A DNA stretch of 64,000 nucleotides from an uncultured Clostridia bacterium (GTDB lineage Bacteria; Bacillota; Clostridia; Oscillospirales; CAG-272): NCBI GenBank assembly GCA_946407735.1, contig CAMJPL010000013.1, forward strand, positions 1-64,000, written 5' to 3'. This document shows, in pieces, positions 12,801-19,355 of the stretch. The position numbers and the translations under genes were made by a program. The notes under the pieces are model-generated. The model worked only from the letters and a program-made list of their open reading frames with translations. It was not told the DNA's origin and did not search any database. Each line of letters starts with the position of its first letter. The first letter of the stretch is position 1.

Positions 12801-15800
12801 GTAACGGCCGACAGGAAGGCGGGAAGAAGCTGAGCACGGTCGCTCTCGCTCGCGCCAATCGGAACGGCGTAAGCCCTCGGTCGGATCGTAAGAAATACCT
12901 TCAGGAAATTCTGGTGGATCAGACCGTCTTTGTCCTTGTAAGCCCTGAAGAACGAATCCGGGTAGTCGCCTTCGACCAGAGCGACGAATTCGTCTATAGT
13001 ATTGCCCTCGGTGTCCCGGTCGAGGATGAATTTTCCGCTGCTGTCAAGATAGCCGCCGATGATCCCGTCTCCGTTCTTGTCATAATAGACTTCGACATGA
13101 TCGATGAACACCTCCATCGGGCTTACCGAGTCAAGGTATTTGGAATCATAGAATGTGAAATGGATTCTTGCGGCTGTAAGATCCGCCTCCGTTATGTATA
13201 TCGTCTCGTTTCCGGCGTACGCGCGGCCGTTGTAGAGTATCACGTCCTCGGCGTCCTGACGGAAATTGACAGCCTGTACGTTTTTCTTTGTGCCGGACGT
13301 GAAGAATACGCCGTTTTTACCCGTGAATTCACCATCGGACGGATACCACACGGTGCTTGTGTCGGAATAGAAGTATCTGCCGCCGACCTGTGTCGGTACA
13401 TTGCCTGTGAGATTGAGCGAAGCGGTCTCGACGGACGGTCCGCGGGAGATAAAGGAGCTGAAAACCTCAGCGTATCTTCCGGAATCTATGGTAGTCCCGT
13501 CGTCGAGCCTCGGAGTGGAAGGGGCTATGTCGATCTCAAAGATCTGAGCGCGTTCGAAGATGATATTGAGCTGATAAGTATCTGTAAGGCAGCTTTCCTT
13601 CATGCCGTCCCAGAGCATCTCGATATACCAGATCCTGCTGTCAGAGCTGTTTCTGGTTACCTTTCCCACCTTCTCGCCGTACTGGTTCGTCATGAAAAGA
13701 CCGTTGTCGGGGATAGTGAATCCGGTGATGTCCGACGAGTCGATCATGATCTTCGATCCGACGTAAAGATTTCCGAGGGAGGATACTCCGCCCGCTCCCT
13801 CAACTATGGATATTTTCGGTATCAGGCTGTTGTACAGCGCGGTATTGCCCGCCTGGATCGGAACATAATTTCCGGCTTCATCAATATCGTTCGCGGTGTA
13901 GAAGACGAGATTTATACCGCGCGCGTTGTCTCCGGCGTAATTCGCCGGATAATGCGTCGTCTCGAACTCGCGCCGCGCGAAGGCGTAGGACAGGATATCG
14001 ATCGAGGTGTGCGTGCCGTTGCCGCAGGTCTCGTTCCATGATCCGTTCTCATCAGCCCACTGCTCGCGCATCGCGAATTCTATGTCGAGAGAGGCGACCT
14101 TGCCCCATATGAGAGGTGCTTCTCTTATATCGTCTATACCGATCCATGAATCCGAGCCGCGGTCTGCGCCGAATTTACTGCCGCTGACGTATTTACCGCC
14201 GGCGTCATAATCACCCTGGCTGTACCAGTAATACCGCCGGTCATTTACTCCGTAGACCTCATACTTCGTCTCCATCGAATCCAGAGTATAGCTGTTCACC
14301 GACGACCAGAACTGGATATAGGGACGGAGCCAGTAGTCCTTCGTGAATATATTCGTCCCTTTTCTTCCTACTTCCGAAAGATGCGTCGCGAAAACATATC
14401 CTGAATACAGTGTTCCCGCGTTCGCAATGCTGAGCTGAGCCTTGCTGTCGAAGTTCGCCGATATACGGGTATAATTCGGGATGGTTTCGGTCTGACCGGC
14501 TGAGTTTGTATATGAATAGTCCTCAAGGTTTTTGACAACGATCTCGCCGCCGTTGTTGTTTGAGGCGGTCTTCATCATATAAGAGGTGAGCTTTCCTCCG
14601 TAGCCGACGGTGGAGGCGCTGTCTGAGTATAATCCTGATCCGAGCGCGACCTCCCAGTCCCTCCAGTATTTTGATTTGTCATAATTTTCTATGTTCTCCC
14701 GTTTGAAGGAGAAATTGGGATTCACGACATGAGAGCGAAGCATAACGGTTCCGCCTTTGGCGGCTCCGCTCCCGGTCACGGTATCAGCGGTGAGCTTCTC
14801 GCCGCCGTCCATCATCGAGACGGCAAGAACGGAGTCCGATGAGCCGGATGTTATAAGAGGCTCATCCGATATGCCGACGAAAGAAGAAATGTCTTCTCCG
14901 TCCGATGAGGTAAGGACCGCGGCGAGGTTCTGTCCGGAACCGTCTGCCTGTATCTCAGGCGAGCTTCCTGTCAGGATTATATCTATGCGCTCATGAGACA
15001 GCGTACAGAGATTATCCGTGCCGCCGCCCCGAAGATTGGAAAGAACGATGCCGAAGGATTTTTCCACCGTATCGGATACGGGTATAAGCTCGATAGGTAT
15101 CTCGATCTCGTCAATGGATCCTGCGAAAGCGAGATCGCCGGATTTATAGGCGTAATCTGTACCTGCGGCGGCAGTACCGTCGACTGTCTCGTAATGGACG
15201 GTCACATTGTAGCTTTTGCCTCCGGTACGGACGATCCTGACCTTCGCCGCGCCGTCCTCACGGCTGACAAGCAGTATTGGATCGGCGAAACCGATCTCCG
15301 AACGCTCTCCCGCGTCGTTGTCGGAAACCATCAGGGTCAGGGTATTGCATACGTCGCTGAGCTCGCCGCCCTCACAGCCGTTTATCGTGAACATTCCGAG
15401 CTCGGGAAGCTCGGGGATAAGATCGTCTATGGCGGTTACGCGGATATATTTTACCGTCTCGCCGTCGGCGAAGGTGAGATCGAACTCCATAAGCCCGTAT
15501 TCGTCACCGAACACGAGCCTTGAATATCCGTTTTCCTCCACGGAAAGAACATCGGCGGCTATATCAGCCGGTCCGTCCGGCTGATACTCTTCACCCATTA
15601 GTGAAACCGAGCAGTAAACCGTCCCGTCCGTCTCGTAAATGCAGCGGAAATCTCTTCCGGTCGGGGCATCGCTTTCGAAGTCCCAGATGTCGCTCCAGAC
15701 CACCGTAAGCGTGCTCATGCCGGCCTCAGTGATGTCCGACCATATCCCGCCGGCTTTTGTCTGCCAGCGGAAGGAATCGGCGGCAATGGGCTCGGACAGC

Positions 15801-16381
15801 GAGAGCACAAGCTCGTCGCCGGGGAGGATATCGTCTGTTGCCTCCGGAGCGCATACGGCGGCGGACGACGCAGTCATATCACGCCGCGCGGCAGGGACGC
15901 CTAGAGGCTGATTTGAGGCTATCGGGGAAGCGTCCTGATATTCGATCATCAGATCGTCACGCCCCGAGGCCGCGTAATCGTATATCTTATTCACCCCGTC
16001 GGCGTCGGTCGTAATCGCCGGAGCGTAGACTATCTTCGCCGTAACGCGTCCGACGGTGCCGCCGAGACGGTAAACGGGGATCTCAATGCTCTGCGGGATC
16101 TGCTCTCCGTTTTCGGTCAGTGCTCCCGGCTCGGATATATCGGCCTGATGGCTGCCGAAGGCGAACGTACCATACGGATAGGCCTCATTCCAGTCTTCGT
16201 CGGGCGAAATGACGCCGTCAGCGGAGACGGGAAGCTGTGGTATATCTCCTTGGGACGCCGCCGACTCAGGCAGCAGCGGCTCAAGCCCGTCCGCGATAAC
16301 ATCCGCGGGCAGGAATACGGCAGAGATGACAACGCTCAGAACAAGCGATGTCATACGGATAAGAACGGAACGGTTATTCAT
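3872..16381 (-). CDS. Giant SLH-anchored multidomain surface protein (4169 aa)
   Basis: A giant exported surface protein. The start is the ATG at 16381: it is preceded by GGAGG seven bases upstream and opens a signal peptide (about residues 1-30, MNNRSVLIRMTSLVLSVVIS then ADVIA). The same frame stays open another 89 codons upstream without export features. By rough residue position it has two Calx-beta-like modules (260-360, 364-457; GTAAAGTDYA), a long amphipathic beta region (1625-1950), an internal duplicated module (about 1977-2089 and 3132-3240), CARDB-like segments (2708-2757, 2830-2875), Ig-like segments (3245-3340, 3455-3525), and four repeats starting HAWG or similar (3631-3947). A Pro-rich linker (IPPVIPVIPVIP) and three SLH domains (3990-4169) close the protein. 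SLH domains bind secondary cell-wall polysaccharide. The function is unknown, possibly adhesion or substrate capture. It is the second gene after the small two-TM gene at 16435, 53 bases apart, and divergent from an ECF sigma operon. Confidence 0.92.
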   Translation of the reverse strand: MNNRSVLIRMTSLVLSVVISAVFLPADVIADGLEPLLPESAASQGDIPQLPVSADGVISPDEDWNEAYPYGTFAFGSHQADISEPGALTENGEQIPQSIEIPVYRLGGTVGRVTAKIVYAPAITTDADGVNKIYDYAASGRDDLMIEYQDASPIASNQPLGVPAARRDMTASSAAVCAPEATDDILPGDELVLSLSEPIAADSFRWQTKAGGIWSDITEAGMSTLTVVWSDIWDFESDAPTGRDFRCIYETDGTVYCSVSLMGEEYQPDGPADIAADVLSVEENGYSRLVFGDEYGLMEFDLTFADGETVKYIRVTAIDDLIPELPELGMFTINGCEGGELSDVCNTLTLMVSDNDAGERSEIGFADPILLVSREDGAAKVRIVRTGGKSYNVTVHYETVDGTAAAGTDYAYKSGDLAFAGSIDEIEIPIELIPVSDTVEKSFGIVLSNLRGGGTDNLCTLSHERIDIILTGSSPEIQADGSGQNLAAVLTSSDGEDISSFVGISDEPLITSGSSDSVLAVSMMDGGEKLTADTVTGSGAAKGGTVMLRSHVVNPNFSFKRENIENYDKSKYWRDWEVALGSGLYSDSASTVGYGGKLTSYMMKTASNNNGGEIVVKNLEDYSYTNSAGQTETIPNYTRISANFDSKAQLSIANAGTLYSGYVFATHLSEVGRKGTNIFTKDYWLRPYIQFWSSVNSYTLDSMETKYEVYGVNDRRYYWYSQGDYDAGGKYVSGSKFGADRGSDSWIGIDDIREAPLIWGKVASLDIEFAMREQWADENGSWNETCGNGTHTSIDILSYAFARREFETTHYPANYAGDNARGINLVFYTANDIDEAGNYVPIQAGNTALYNSLIPKISIVEGAGGVSSLGNLYVGSKIMIDSSDITGFTIPDNGLFMTNQYGEKVGKVTRNSSDSRIWYIEMLWDGMKESCLTDTYQLNIIFERAQIFEIDIAPSTPRLDDGTTIDSGRYAEVFSSFISRGPSVETASLNLTGNVPTQVGGRYFYSDTSTVWYPSDGEFTGKNGVFFTSGTKKNVQAVNFRQDAEDVILYNGRAYAGNETIYITEADLTAARIHFTFYDSKYLDSVSPMEVFIDHVEVYYDKNGDGIIGGYLDSSGKFILDRDTEGNTIDEFVALVEGDYPDSFFRAYKDKDGLIHQNFLKVFLTIRPRAYAVPIGASESDRAQLLPAFLSAVTDSSAASELTDEQRSYRYIKSNNANGHPMYGSAANAPTFVDIPLGGDVGEKSYVSETVGVLSEDKTKVIDSENVTTYTWTPEYTGQLLVPYDNPSPIVDSNNITGGSVSIAGETPSVNSDGTYNYSDKGRDNVNASLGSFSGRTTFAIGIQEQAKSPSQRSMLRAASPDITSLDDIKPESISVGTVGSTPSPDGLMNMTGGDAGQTSGAGPGDDTGFSEFSPDLGIELPSLELELGDYVTVIMDGYEVGFAIGIPVYQYEDTSYSGSETTEKQFDGSIVTTRKDGDGNDIKEIVKEENGVKTKTTITTDADPDAAGARQRITIVETTDKDGKVKTERTKELLYKKDWNDDKEEEKSIFKRTDSVDPPTEKTAGENFKEGFSEANGGMSTLKEFCKALTSPKKGSMKKFMDGAFEDDSLKNAKNGNGTSRGVQVSFTVQISIMFEYNPIDNCHYFKSAGLAASLGVEFTVQHRFTPVPIVYVYVKFGIEVEVKVSLSVLRNAKEGDEITQFVQGSLGGLSSGSKAVFALDMRDKPVDPESGKPSGAETARGFHLTLDGKVYMEVFDSIACSGEALTSGLLSGDGGQKEVLFEEYNRIVYIRLTPISGNTIAASELRPVIGATSKVVFDGLTITPGLSLEAGAGVGIELAKFELFVKTSVSISMTMGGYLEETDSYEGFYISGFEWALAVGFNVSLLFFNYSMDAIAIGVEGSQHGTGGYFDWNITATAANGNHTIWEKTTYTAADGKSLSSEPLPPTGFNLSNTNTGCVFRNADGTLTDTSDKPAINQGWYFSRNVSASAWWYGGKFKGEIPMDGDLSVARTTGASVSFTAQTGKMELYFKGKVTITSAADGLSKSFKSSPAVMTVSPGSTITVTADAGAKLDRVEFISENLRSARSLYVSSMNPDVWFRAEKQSLVHVTAPEDISYSQNIHRPENAAASDTASRGMALRAITPTGTADFELSGYNTSGEARKLVDGLVNGYSYKLVQARGENYIVYPLMINGAPQLVLSRIVMTGDLSKDTGLVHPFDEAAADPYLLLDGDGLTDLDYDAFSDENGITVSWVSYDDADGTTFAVRTAVIAPDSPAGTSVSPASKTLESGSADFRYLPNCASDGTVWAASYGDGKNANELLKAWILAKNPGLGADDLDNISATDAKFANAVFFWATQSKLNDLYGAGTRLMSSSGASVSIPGESIENIESAVINGTAVIFYNTAQTAYFDVSGDVPVTVGLDGIGPETERGTIRRLYMRTLGSGGFGPARLLQTAVDFDSCGEDNLTASKLTDGLYSGGALNSPLADPYYSNLSFVTADIDKSGSRTSALFEMGGNTYLIKESDIISILGGTPAASIIPLFSDTAGTDASIGSDGTNMAVVYTAPVADCLSNAIYIAWWDNSIGGWGSPTLLAMRNLQIYEDRAAYGMSGEDAELAYLGKLTTEGGHTGSMDKFTFSDLQMGTRLIENDDGTYDSQLIILTRGSMVQLADHTFAMGGGIDDFESVIPSGKASVGFYAIAFGAGDQAVGQVRLSLSDHRFTQGDRIIGEVSFTNTGTSAIRASDAEPAGVRLYVRTDDKCIDLAKWSLTSSVPSGSEVRLTFRSPELTENLPAGSSFCLEVTEDPTYFGKDSFSETAEDLFIVEFRPELSFGTFDLKLSGISGGAAQLDLSATVANNGTADVREVYIQFSYDTGEKDINGQPIYKPVDITGSRLNTSTQMPLLKRGVDENLRNGVYLLKDSEGGTELKTGYYRSVTGTLNVPVSCFVSTDEMSGLHIRAEIYSDRDTPDIIFGVYTSDHDEYVAINNQAEKIIKHETIFTVPSHISAALGTTMNLPVTFETTSLKPDIMINEISDGTDGWEPRMGVCYYDPARQVIVAAPNALAGRMLDEGKTPAGILQIKDMSTNSISAVAYSIGSMADGVNIYRDDASFTFFDPNGKKTDLYAASSKNPGWVFLEKGADIGWTGGDPGEVPMNHDLSLANQDGAYLTFDTVADRITFFFMGTITVESSEFGTAQTFTSSPAAIRFKNSAGKKHTVTVTAAKGTRLDRYTAEYSSDPLTDFDAYSPQILWNRSEPDTASLLIGEPITMTCYIVDESGIGSVYFNGLPLSETTVPSLVREDEGLWHFDYTFTENGTYTVRAYDLAGNTSEMSLGSTGYVDWFNDVISSDAVSDAPGFTRNDVTFVGDDGRIVDLTSPLGAVPWIKSGYALNPDETINSYAFDGGRFSDSALAEEKGMWRTVGNGFYLIRVDRDDGTWSRAVKVIRNIDVTEPQLSASYDGSAGAIGITASDDSGITSLSVNGYAIPVKGRMYTGLFPVPLGGSYLVEVTDDAGNRAETEVSVPASEIKISDGFIKDQKFDCTDGIFCLTAELDPGMISGGSFSMAASDPKNNIYSAVYSAAVTPEDETPSAGNYILLDGVSTIYIKGGGRHVIWVIDSEGNAAQGTYITVAHPENAWNDPEYTWSDDNSTVTAKRTCSLNKTHFEEETAEVSADTVTAPSCLEEGELKYTASFKNPAFTAQEKTVPIDPVGHAWGAPSYTWSDDNSEVTAKVICVHDGSHSLEETAKSVYTVDEPAKPTEEGRAHFSASFENSLFEGQTKEIVLPPTGYTYGEPVFDWNENGNVTVTFKADEGSDGDIVIDDSDDRVTVTSDTTAASCEKEGRIVYEASVTFRDSTYKDTYEKILPPSGHAWGRPVFRWSADRSSATATQTCRNDGKHVRVFNAVVKNEILSDIIGAPSRAVWTATVVIDGVEYYDTVSQTLPVNNPLGPVMAIPPVIPVIPVIPQTPADPSGGDEPVYASPASESELPFTDVKPSHPFYQDVKYVFENGIMVGVSDTEFAPSADLTRGMIVTILYRLEGEPHASESGKFDDVAPGEWYSAGVGWAAENGIVLGYGDGSFGPSDPVTREQLSAILCRYARYKGYPIYSARADAGDSDEISGYAAESVGWANVTGILACDDDGNIRPTDDATRAEVARAIHAFMTNVKL
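4540..5490 (-). repeat. Four tandem HAWG-type repeats inside the giant SLH protein
   Basis: Four consecutive modules of about 75-80 codons begin NAWNDPEYTWSDDN, HAWGAPSYTWSDDN, YTYGEPVFDWNENG and HAWGRPVFRWSADR. Each contains a Cys-bearing strand and ends in a P-x-G or LPxxx turn. The first two are most alike, suggesting recent duplication; the third lacks the central Cys-x-H part. Confidence 0.8.
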
Positions 16382-16434
16382 TTCGAAACCTCCGATTGAC
16401 CCTTTTCTCAAAAGTATGATACGGAAATTAGTTT

Positions 16435-16746
16435 TTATTTGTTTTTCCTGTCTTTTCCCCGAAGCTTTATCGTCAGCACCGCTGTCGCCGTACCGAGCGC
16501 GAAAGCGGCGACCGCGACGACGACGTAGCTTCCCGCTTCGGCTGACAGGAGGAACGAGCCGTAAACCGACGCCGATTCGACAGAGGCGCCGAGATCGGAA
16601 TACATCGATATAACGGAAACTATCACAGACAGAAGAGCTGCCGAGCATACCGACATAACGCCTGCTTTGCGGCGCTCTCTTTTTCTGATCAAGGCGCTTT
16701 TCCTTCGCATGATCTCGCTTATGGCTTCATTCTTGTTGTAAATCAT
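16435..16746 (-). CDS. Small two-TM membrane protein, paralogue of the sigma-operon protein
   Basis: A 103-residue protein of no known family. A basic N-terminal segment of about 30 residues (EIMRRKSALIRKRERRK) should be cytoplasmic. Two hydrophobic segments (about 30-48 and 73-93) enclose a short Ser-rich outside loop. It aligns over its length with the 113-residue product at 17492: both have EIMRR near the N terminus, the pattern S-x-YxSxLLS before TM2, F-x-LG inside TM2 and a basic tail. It is the first gene of the minus-strand operon that continues into the giant SLH protein. By position it may be a regulator (anti-sigma-like or sensor) or an accessory of the surface protein. No zinc-finger anti-sigma motif is present. 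Confidence 0.75.
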   Translation of the reverse strand: MIYNKNEAISEIMRRKSALIRKRERRKAGVMSVCSAALLSVIVSVISMYSDLGASVESASVYGSFLLSAEAGSYVVVAVAAFALGTATAVLTIKLRGKDRKNK

Positions 16747-16950
16747 GGCTGCTTTCCCGGGATCGTGTTCTTTTTTATATATTAGTACCGCGAAAAACGG
16801 ATTTTACTCACCTTTTTTGAAATAAATTATCGGCAATGTTTACACGAGGGCAATAAATTGGTCTTGAAGAGTCATAAAGAAACAAATATAATATTGATAT
16901 ACAGCTTATTCATATTATTATTGCATCCGCTTTTTCAGCTCAACGGTAAA

Positions 16951-17502
16951 ATGAACGAGACTGATGAAGAGATATACCGCCGCTATCTTGAAAACAACAC
17001 CGAGGACGATTTCCGTATCCTGTTTGACCGGCACAGCGGAAATCTGACTCTTTTTATAAAGGGGTTCGTAGGTGATATCGGCGACGCGGAGGAGATCATG
17101 ATCGACGCCTTCGCCGAGGCGGCAGCCGGGACATCGGCCTATCGATCAAAAAGCAGCTTCAAGACCTGGCTTTTCTCTATCGGGAAGCATCTGGCCCTAA
17201 AGCACCTCAGAAGGGCAGAAACCGCCCGCAGACACGAGCCGGATATCGACGGGGAAGCGGCCGAATCCCCAGAGATGACGCTGATTACCGAAGAGCGCAG
17301 CCGAAGATTATATCAGGCCCTCGACAGTATATCCCCGGAATACCGTCAGGTCCTGTATCTTATATTTTTCGAGGAAATGTCCGTCGAAGACGCAGCTCGC
17401 GTGATGGGCAGGAGCAGAAAGCAGATATACAATCTTGTCGAGCGGGGAAAGAAAGCGCTGAAAAAACGGCTTGAAGCAATGGGGATAAACGATGCGCAGT
17501 AA
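16951..17502 (+). CDS. ECF-type RNA polymerase sigma factor
   Basis: A sigma-70 family factor of the ECF group, 183 residues from the ATG at 16951 (MNETDEEIYRRYLENN). The same frame is open back to 16858, but that stretch has a hydrophobic sequence unlike ECF factors, so it was left out; no strong Shine-Dalgarno decides the start. Region 2 is at about residues 15-75 (ILFDRHSGNLTLFIKGFV, then DAEEIMIDAFAEAA). Region 4 is at about 120-178 (ISPEYRQVLYLIFFEEMS, helix-turn-helix VEDAARVMGRSRKQIYN). It heads an operon with a small two-TM protein (11-base overlap), a polytopic membrane protein and a PrsW-like protease, and is divergent from the giant SLH operon. That suggests it drives one or both operons in response to an envelope signal. 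The 204-base divergent region shows no clear sigma-A promoter, which fits dependence on its own sigma. Confidence 0.9.
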   Translation: MNETDEEIYRRYLENNTEDDFRILFDRHSGNLTLFIKGFVGDIGDAEEIMIDAFAEAAAGTSAYRSKSSFKTWLFSIGKHLALKHLRRAETARRHEPDIDGEAAESPEMTLITEERSRRLYQALDSISPEYRQVLYLIFFEEMSVEDAARVMGRSRKQIYNLVERGKKALKKRLEAMGINDAQ

Positions 17503-17833
17503 AGACGATCAGTTCAACGAAATAATGAGACGCGCCGAAAACGTCAAAAAACGCGGCAGACTGAGAAAAACGCTTGCCGCCGATATAACGTCGTGCGCCG
17601 TCTGCGCAGCGCTGCTTATCGCCGCCGCGGCTTTGATACCGAGGTTGGATATCTCGTCGGCGTCTCTGTCTCAGAGCAGCTACGCCAGTCTTCTTTTGAG
17701 CCCTCCGTATCTCAGCTTTATAATTATCGCGCTGCTGTCATTTTCGCTCGGGATATGCGTGACCCTGCTTTGCCTGCATCTGAAAAAACTGAGGCAGATA
17801 GACGCGTCGGGTGAAAAGCATGACGATACTTGA
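17492..17833 (+). CDS. Small two-TM protein in ECF sigma operon (candidate anti-sigma)
   Basis: A 113-residue protein of unknown family. Its ATG at 17492 overlaps the sigma stop by 11 bases, so translation is coupled. It has a basic cytoplasmic N terminus (MRSKDDQFNEIMRRAENVKK), TM1 at about 30-49, a Ser-rich outer loop (DISSASLSQSSYASLLLS), TM2 at about 76-96 and a charged tail. It is related along its length to the product at 16435-16746. A small membrane protein immediately after an ECF sigma gene is most often its anti-sigma factor. The nearby PrsW-like protease would be the enzyme that cleaves it. No ZAS motif (HxxxCxxC) is present, so it would be an atypical anti-sigma. The role is an inference from position. 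Confidence 0.75.
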   Translation: MRSKDDQFNEIMRRAENVKKRGRLRKTLAADITSCAVCAALLIAAAALIPRLDISSASLSQSSYASLLLSPPYLSFIIIALLSFSLGICVTLLCLHLKKLRQIDASGEKHDDT

Positions 17834-18602
17834 ATTTGTCGGTCAGTATACGTATCTTGCCGCGGTCATTTTTGCGATGTTCCGTTCTGTCCGGCTGATC
17901 ACCGTAAGGCGGGACATGACTTCGGTGTTTTTCACCTTCGGAGTGGCGAGCCTTCTTTTCAGTGAATTCTACTGGATAGCGTACGAGTTTATCCGCCCGG
18001 GCACCCGCATGCCGTTCGCGGCGAATGAATTCGGAGAATGGGCTTTGATGCTGCTCATGGCTGAAACGCTGACCACCCTGATGCGCGGAAGACCCAAGCC
18101 TCCGGCAATTTATCTTGTATGTTCGGTTTTGTTCACCGCGGCGAACACGGCTCTCTGGATCGGCTGGACGGGGGAATGGCTGCAGGATATCCTGACGGGA
18201 ATAATAATGTGCTATTATCTGTACAGGGTCATCCATATGCTGTATATATCCGGAGCCTTTGCAAAATATGACTGGACCGCCGCAGGGATCGGAAGCGTCG
18301 TTCTCCTGTCGCTTCAGGCGGTCATATTCTTTGTTCCGGAGTCTTTTGTTCCGCCGCTCGATCTTACATGCTACGTTCTGGCTTTTTCGGGAGACTGTTA
18401 TTTCCTGTACAGAGCTTTCACGGCTTTCCGTAAAAAGGCGCATCCCGATATATGCGTCGCGCTTTCGTTCGCCGCTGAGATCTGGGCGGAGTTCATGCTT
18501 TATATGAGTTCGGGAGCGTTTTACGGCGCCGCCCTGATAATCTGCGCGGTATGTCTGATACTGAAGCTGCGGTCGATTTCAATGGAGGACGGAAAAACGT
18601 GA
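17820..18602 (+). CDS. Polytopic membrane protein of ECF/PrsW operon
   Basis: A 260-residue integral membrane protein with seven or eight predicted hydrophobic helices, no signal peptide and no recognised family. The ATG at 17820 has GGGTGA just upstream and overlaps the preceding gene by 14 bases; a GTG at 17811 is an alternative. Its last bases overlap the next gene (GTGA). The layout resembles the 7-TM sensing modules found on some kinases but no enzymatic domain follows. Its place between a sigma/anti-sigma pair and a PrsW-type protease suggests a sensor or scaffold. The function is not known. Confidence 0.75.
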   Translation: MTILEFVGQYTYLAAVIFAMFRSVRLITVRRDMTSVFFTFGVASLLFSEFYWIAYEFIRPGTRMPFAANEFGEWALMLLMAETLTTLMRGRPKPPAIYLVCSVLFTAANTALWIGWTGEWLQDILTGIIMCYYLYRVIHMLYISGAFAKYDWTAAGIGSVVLLSLQAVIFFVPESFVPPLDLTCYVLAFSGDCYFLYRAFTAFRKKAHPDICVALSFAAEIWAEFMLYMSSGAFYGAALIICAVCLILKLRSISMEDGKT

Positions 18603-19237
18603 TTTACGCTGAAAATATACTGCTGTGCATCGCGGTTCCGCTGCTTCTGTCGATCATTTTCATAAAGGGAGACGCGAGACTGTTTTCCGCTTCCTTTCTG
18701 ATAGGCATGTCGGTCTGCCTGATTTCCGCGTATATAAGCGGATTTCTCGATCTCGTCACCGGTATGGGTGTAAACGACACATCGGTCTTTCTCTCGCCGA
18801 TCGTTGAGGAGATCATGAAGCTGCTTCCGCTCATCTTCATAATTGTTCTCATCGAGCCCGAGGATAAGACCATGCTGATAACCACCGTCGGCATAGGAGC
18901 CGGTTTCGCCACCTTCGAGAACTGCTGCTATATACTCACCTTCGGAGTCGAAAGCTTTTCGTATGTCCTGATAAGGGGCATGGCCGTCGGCGTCATGCAT
19001 GTGGTCAGCCTGCTGATGCTGGCCATAGGTCTTATCCTCGCAAGACATTTTGACGTGATGTCGCTTCCTGCCGTGATGGGAGCGCTGTCGCTTTCCGCCA
19101 CATTCCACGGGTTGTATAACCTGCTCGTCTCGAGCCCCGGCATCTCGTCCGCTGTCGGGTACGCAATGCCTGTCGCCGCGGCGGCGATCCTTTATCTGCC
19201 TTTCAGAATGATGAGCAGATACGCGTCGGATCAATAG
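18599..19237 (+). CDS. prsW: PrsW-family intramembrane metalloprotease
   Basis: A 212-residue polytopic protein with the PrsW/CPBP-type signature: glutamate pair EE at 70-71 (PIVEEIMK), FATFEN at 103-108, His134 in a membrane helix and AxFHGLYN with His170. These would bind the catalytic zinc. In Bacillus subtilis PrsW makes the first cut in the anti-sigma factor RsiW and releases the ECF factor SigW; here the substrate would be one or both small two-TM proteins. The GTG at 18599 was chosen because GGAGG lies about ten bases upstream and its last two bases are the first two of the upstream stop; an in-frame ATG at 18551 lies inside the previous gene with no ribosome site. It is the last gene of the operon. 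Confidence 0.85.
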   Translation: MIYAENILLCIAVPLLLSIIFIKGDARLFSASFLIGMSVCLISAYISGFLDLVTGMGVNDTSVFLSPIVEEIMKLLPLIFIIVLIEPEDKTMLITTVGIGAGFATFENCCYILTFGVESFSYVLIRGMAVGVMHVVSLLMLAIGLILARHFDVMSLPAVMGALSLSATFHGLYNLLVSSPGISSAVGYAMPVAAAAILYLPFRMMSRYASDQ

Positions 19238-19260
19238 TTCTGTCGGCTGTATATACCCGA

Positions 19261-19280
19261 ATCATGTATTTTTACATGAT
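19261..19280. repeat. Short palindrome upstream of the isomerase-like gene
   Basis: An 8-bp inverted repeat with a 4-base loop (ATCATGTA / TACATGAT) lies just upstream of the -35 box at 19286. There is no T run after it, so an operator is as likely as a weak terminator of the PrsW operon. Confidence 0.45.
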
Positions 19281-19285
19281 GACGC

Positions 19286-19314
19286 TTGAATATCATTCAT
19301 TTTCATATTATAAT
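19286..19314 (+). promoter_or_regulatory. SigA-type promoter of isomerase-like gene
   Basis: TTGAAT at 19286-19291, 17-base spacer, TATAAT at 19309-19314. It lies 42 bases before the ATG at 19356, which has AGGAGA upstream. Confidence 0.85.
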
Positions 19315-19355
19315 AATCAGTAATCCGCTATTCATCATTACATAGGAGATCGGAA

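Noticed and set aside
12914-14041. Open frame of 375 codons, plus strand, inside the giant SLH gene
   Set aside because: Same reason; its composition is that of a complementary shadow.
16382-16648. 89-codon N-terminal extension of the giant SLH protein
   Set aside because: It overlaps the small two-TM gene and precedes a clear ribosome site and signal peptide at 16381.
16858-16950. 31-codon N-terminal extension of the ECF sigma factor with a hydrophobic stretch
   Set aside because: No ribosome site, AT-rich and unlike ECF starts; the ATG at 16951 fits the family.
17724-19234. Two minus-strand open frames opposite the polytopic protein and the PrsW gene
   Set aside because: Products are rich in Arg/Asp/His without hydrophobic cores, as expected for the complement of membrane-protein codons.
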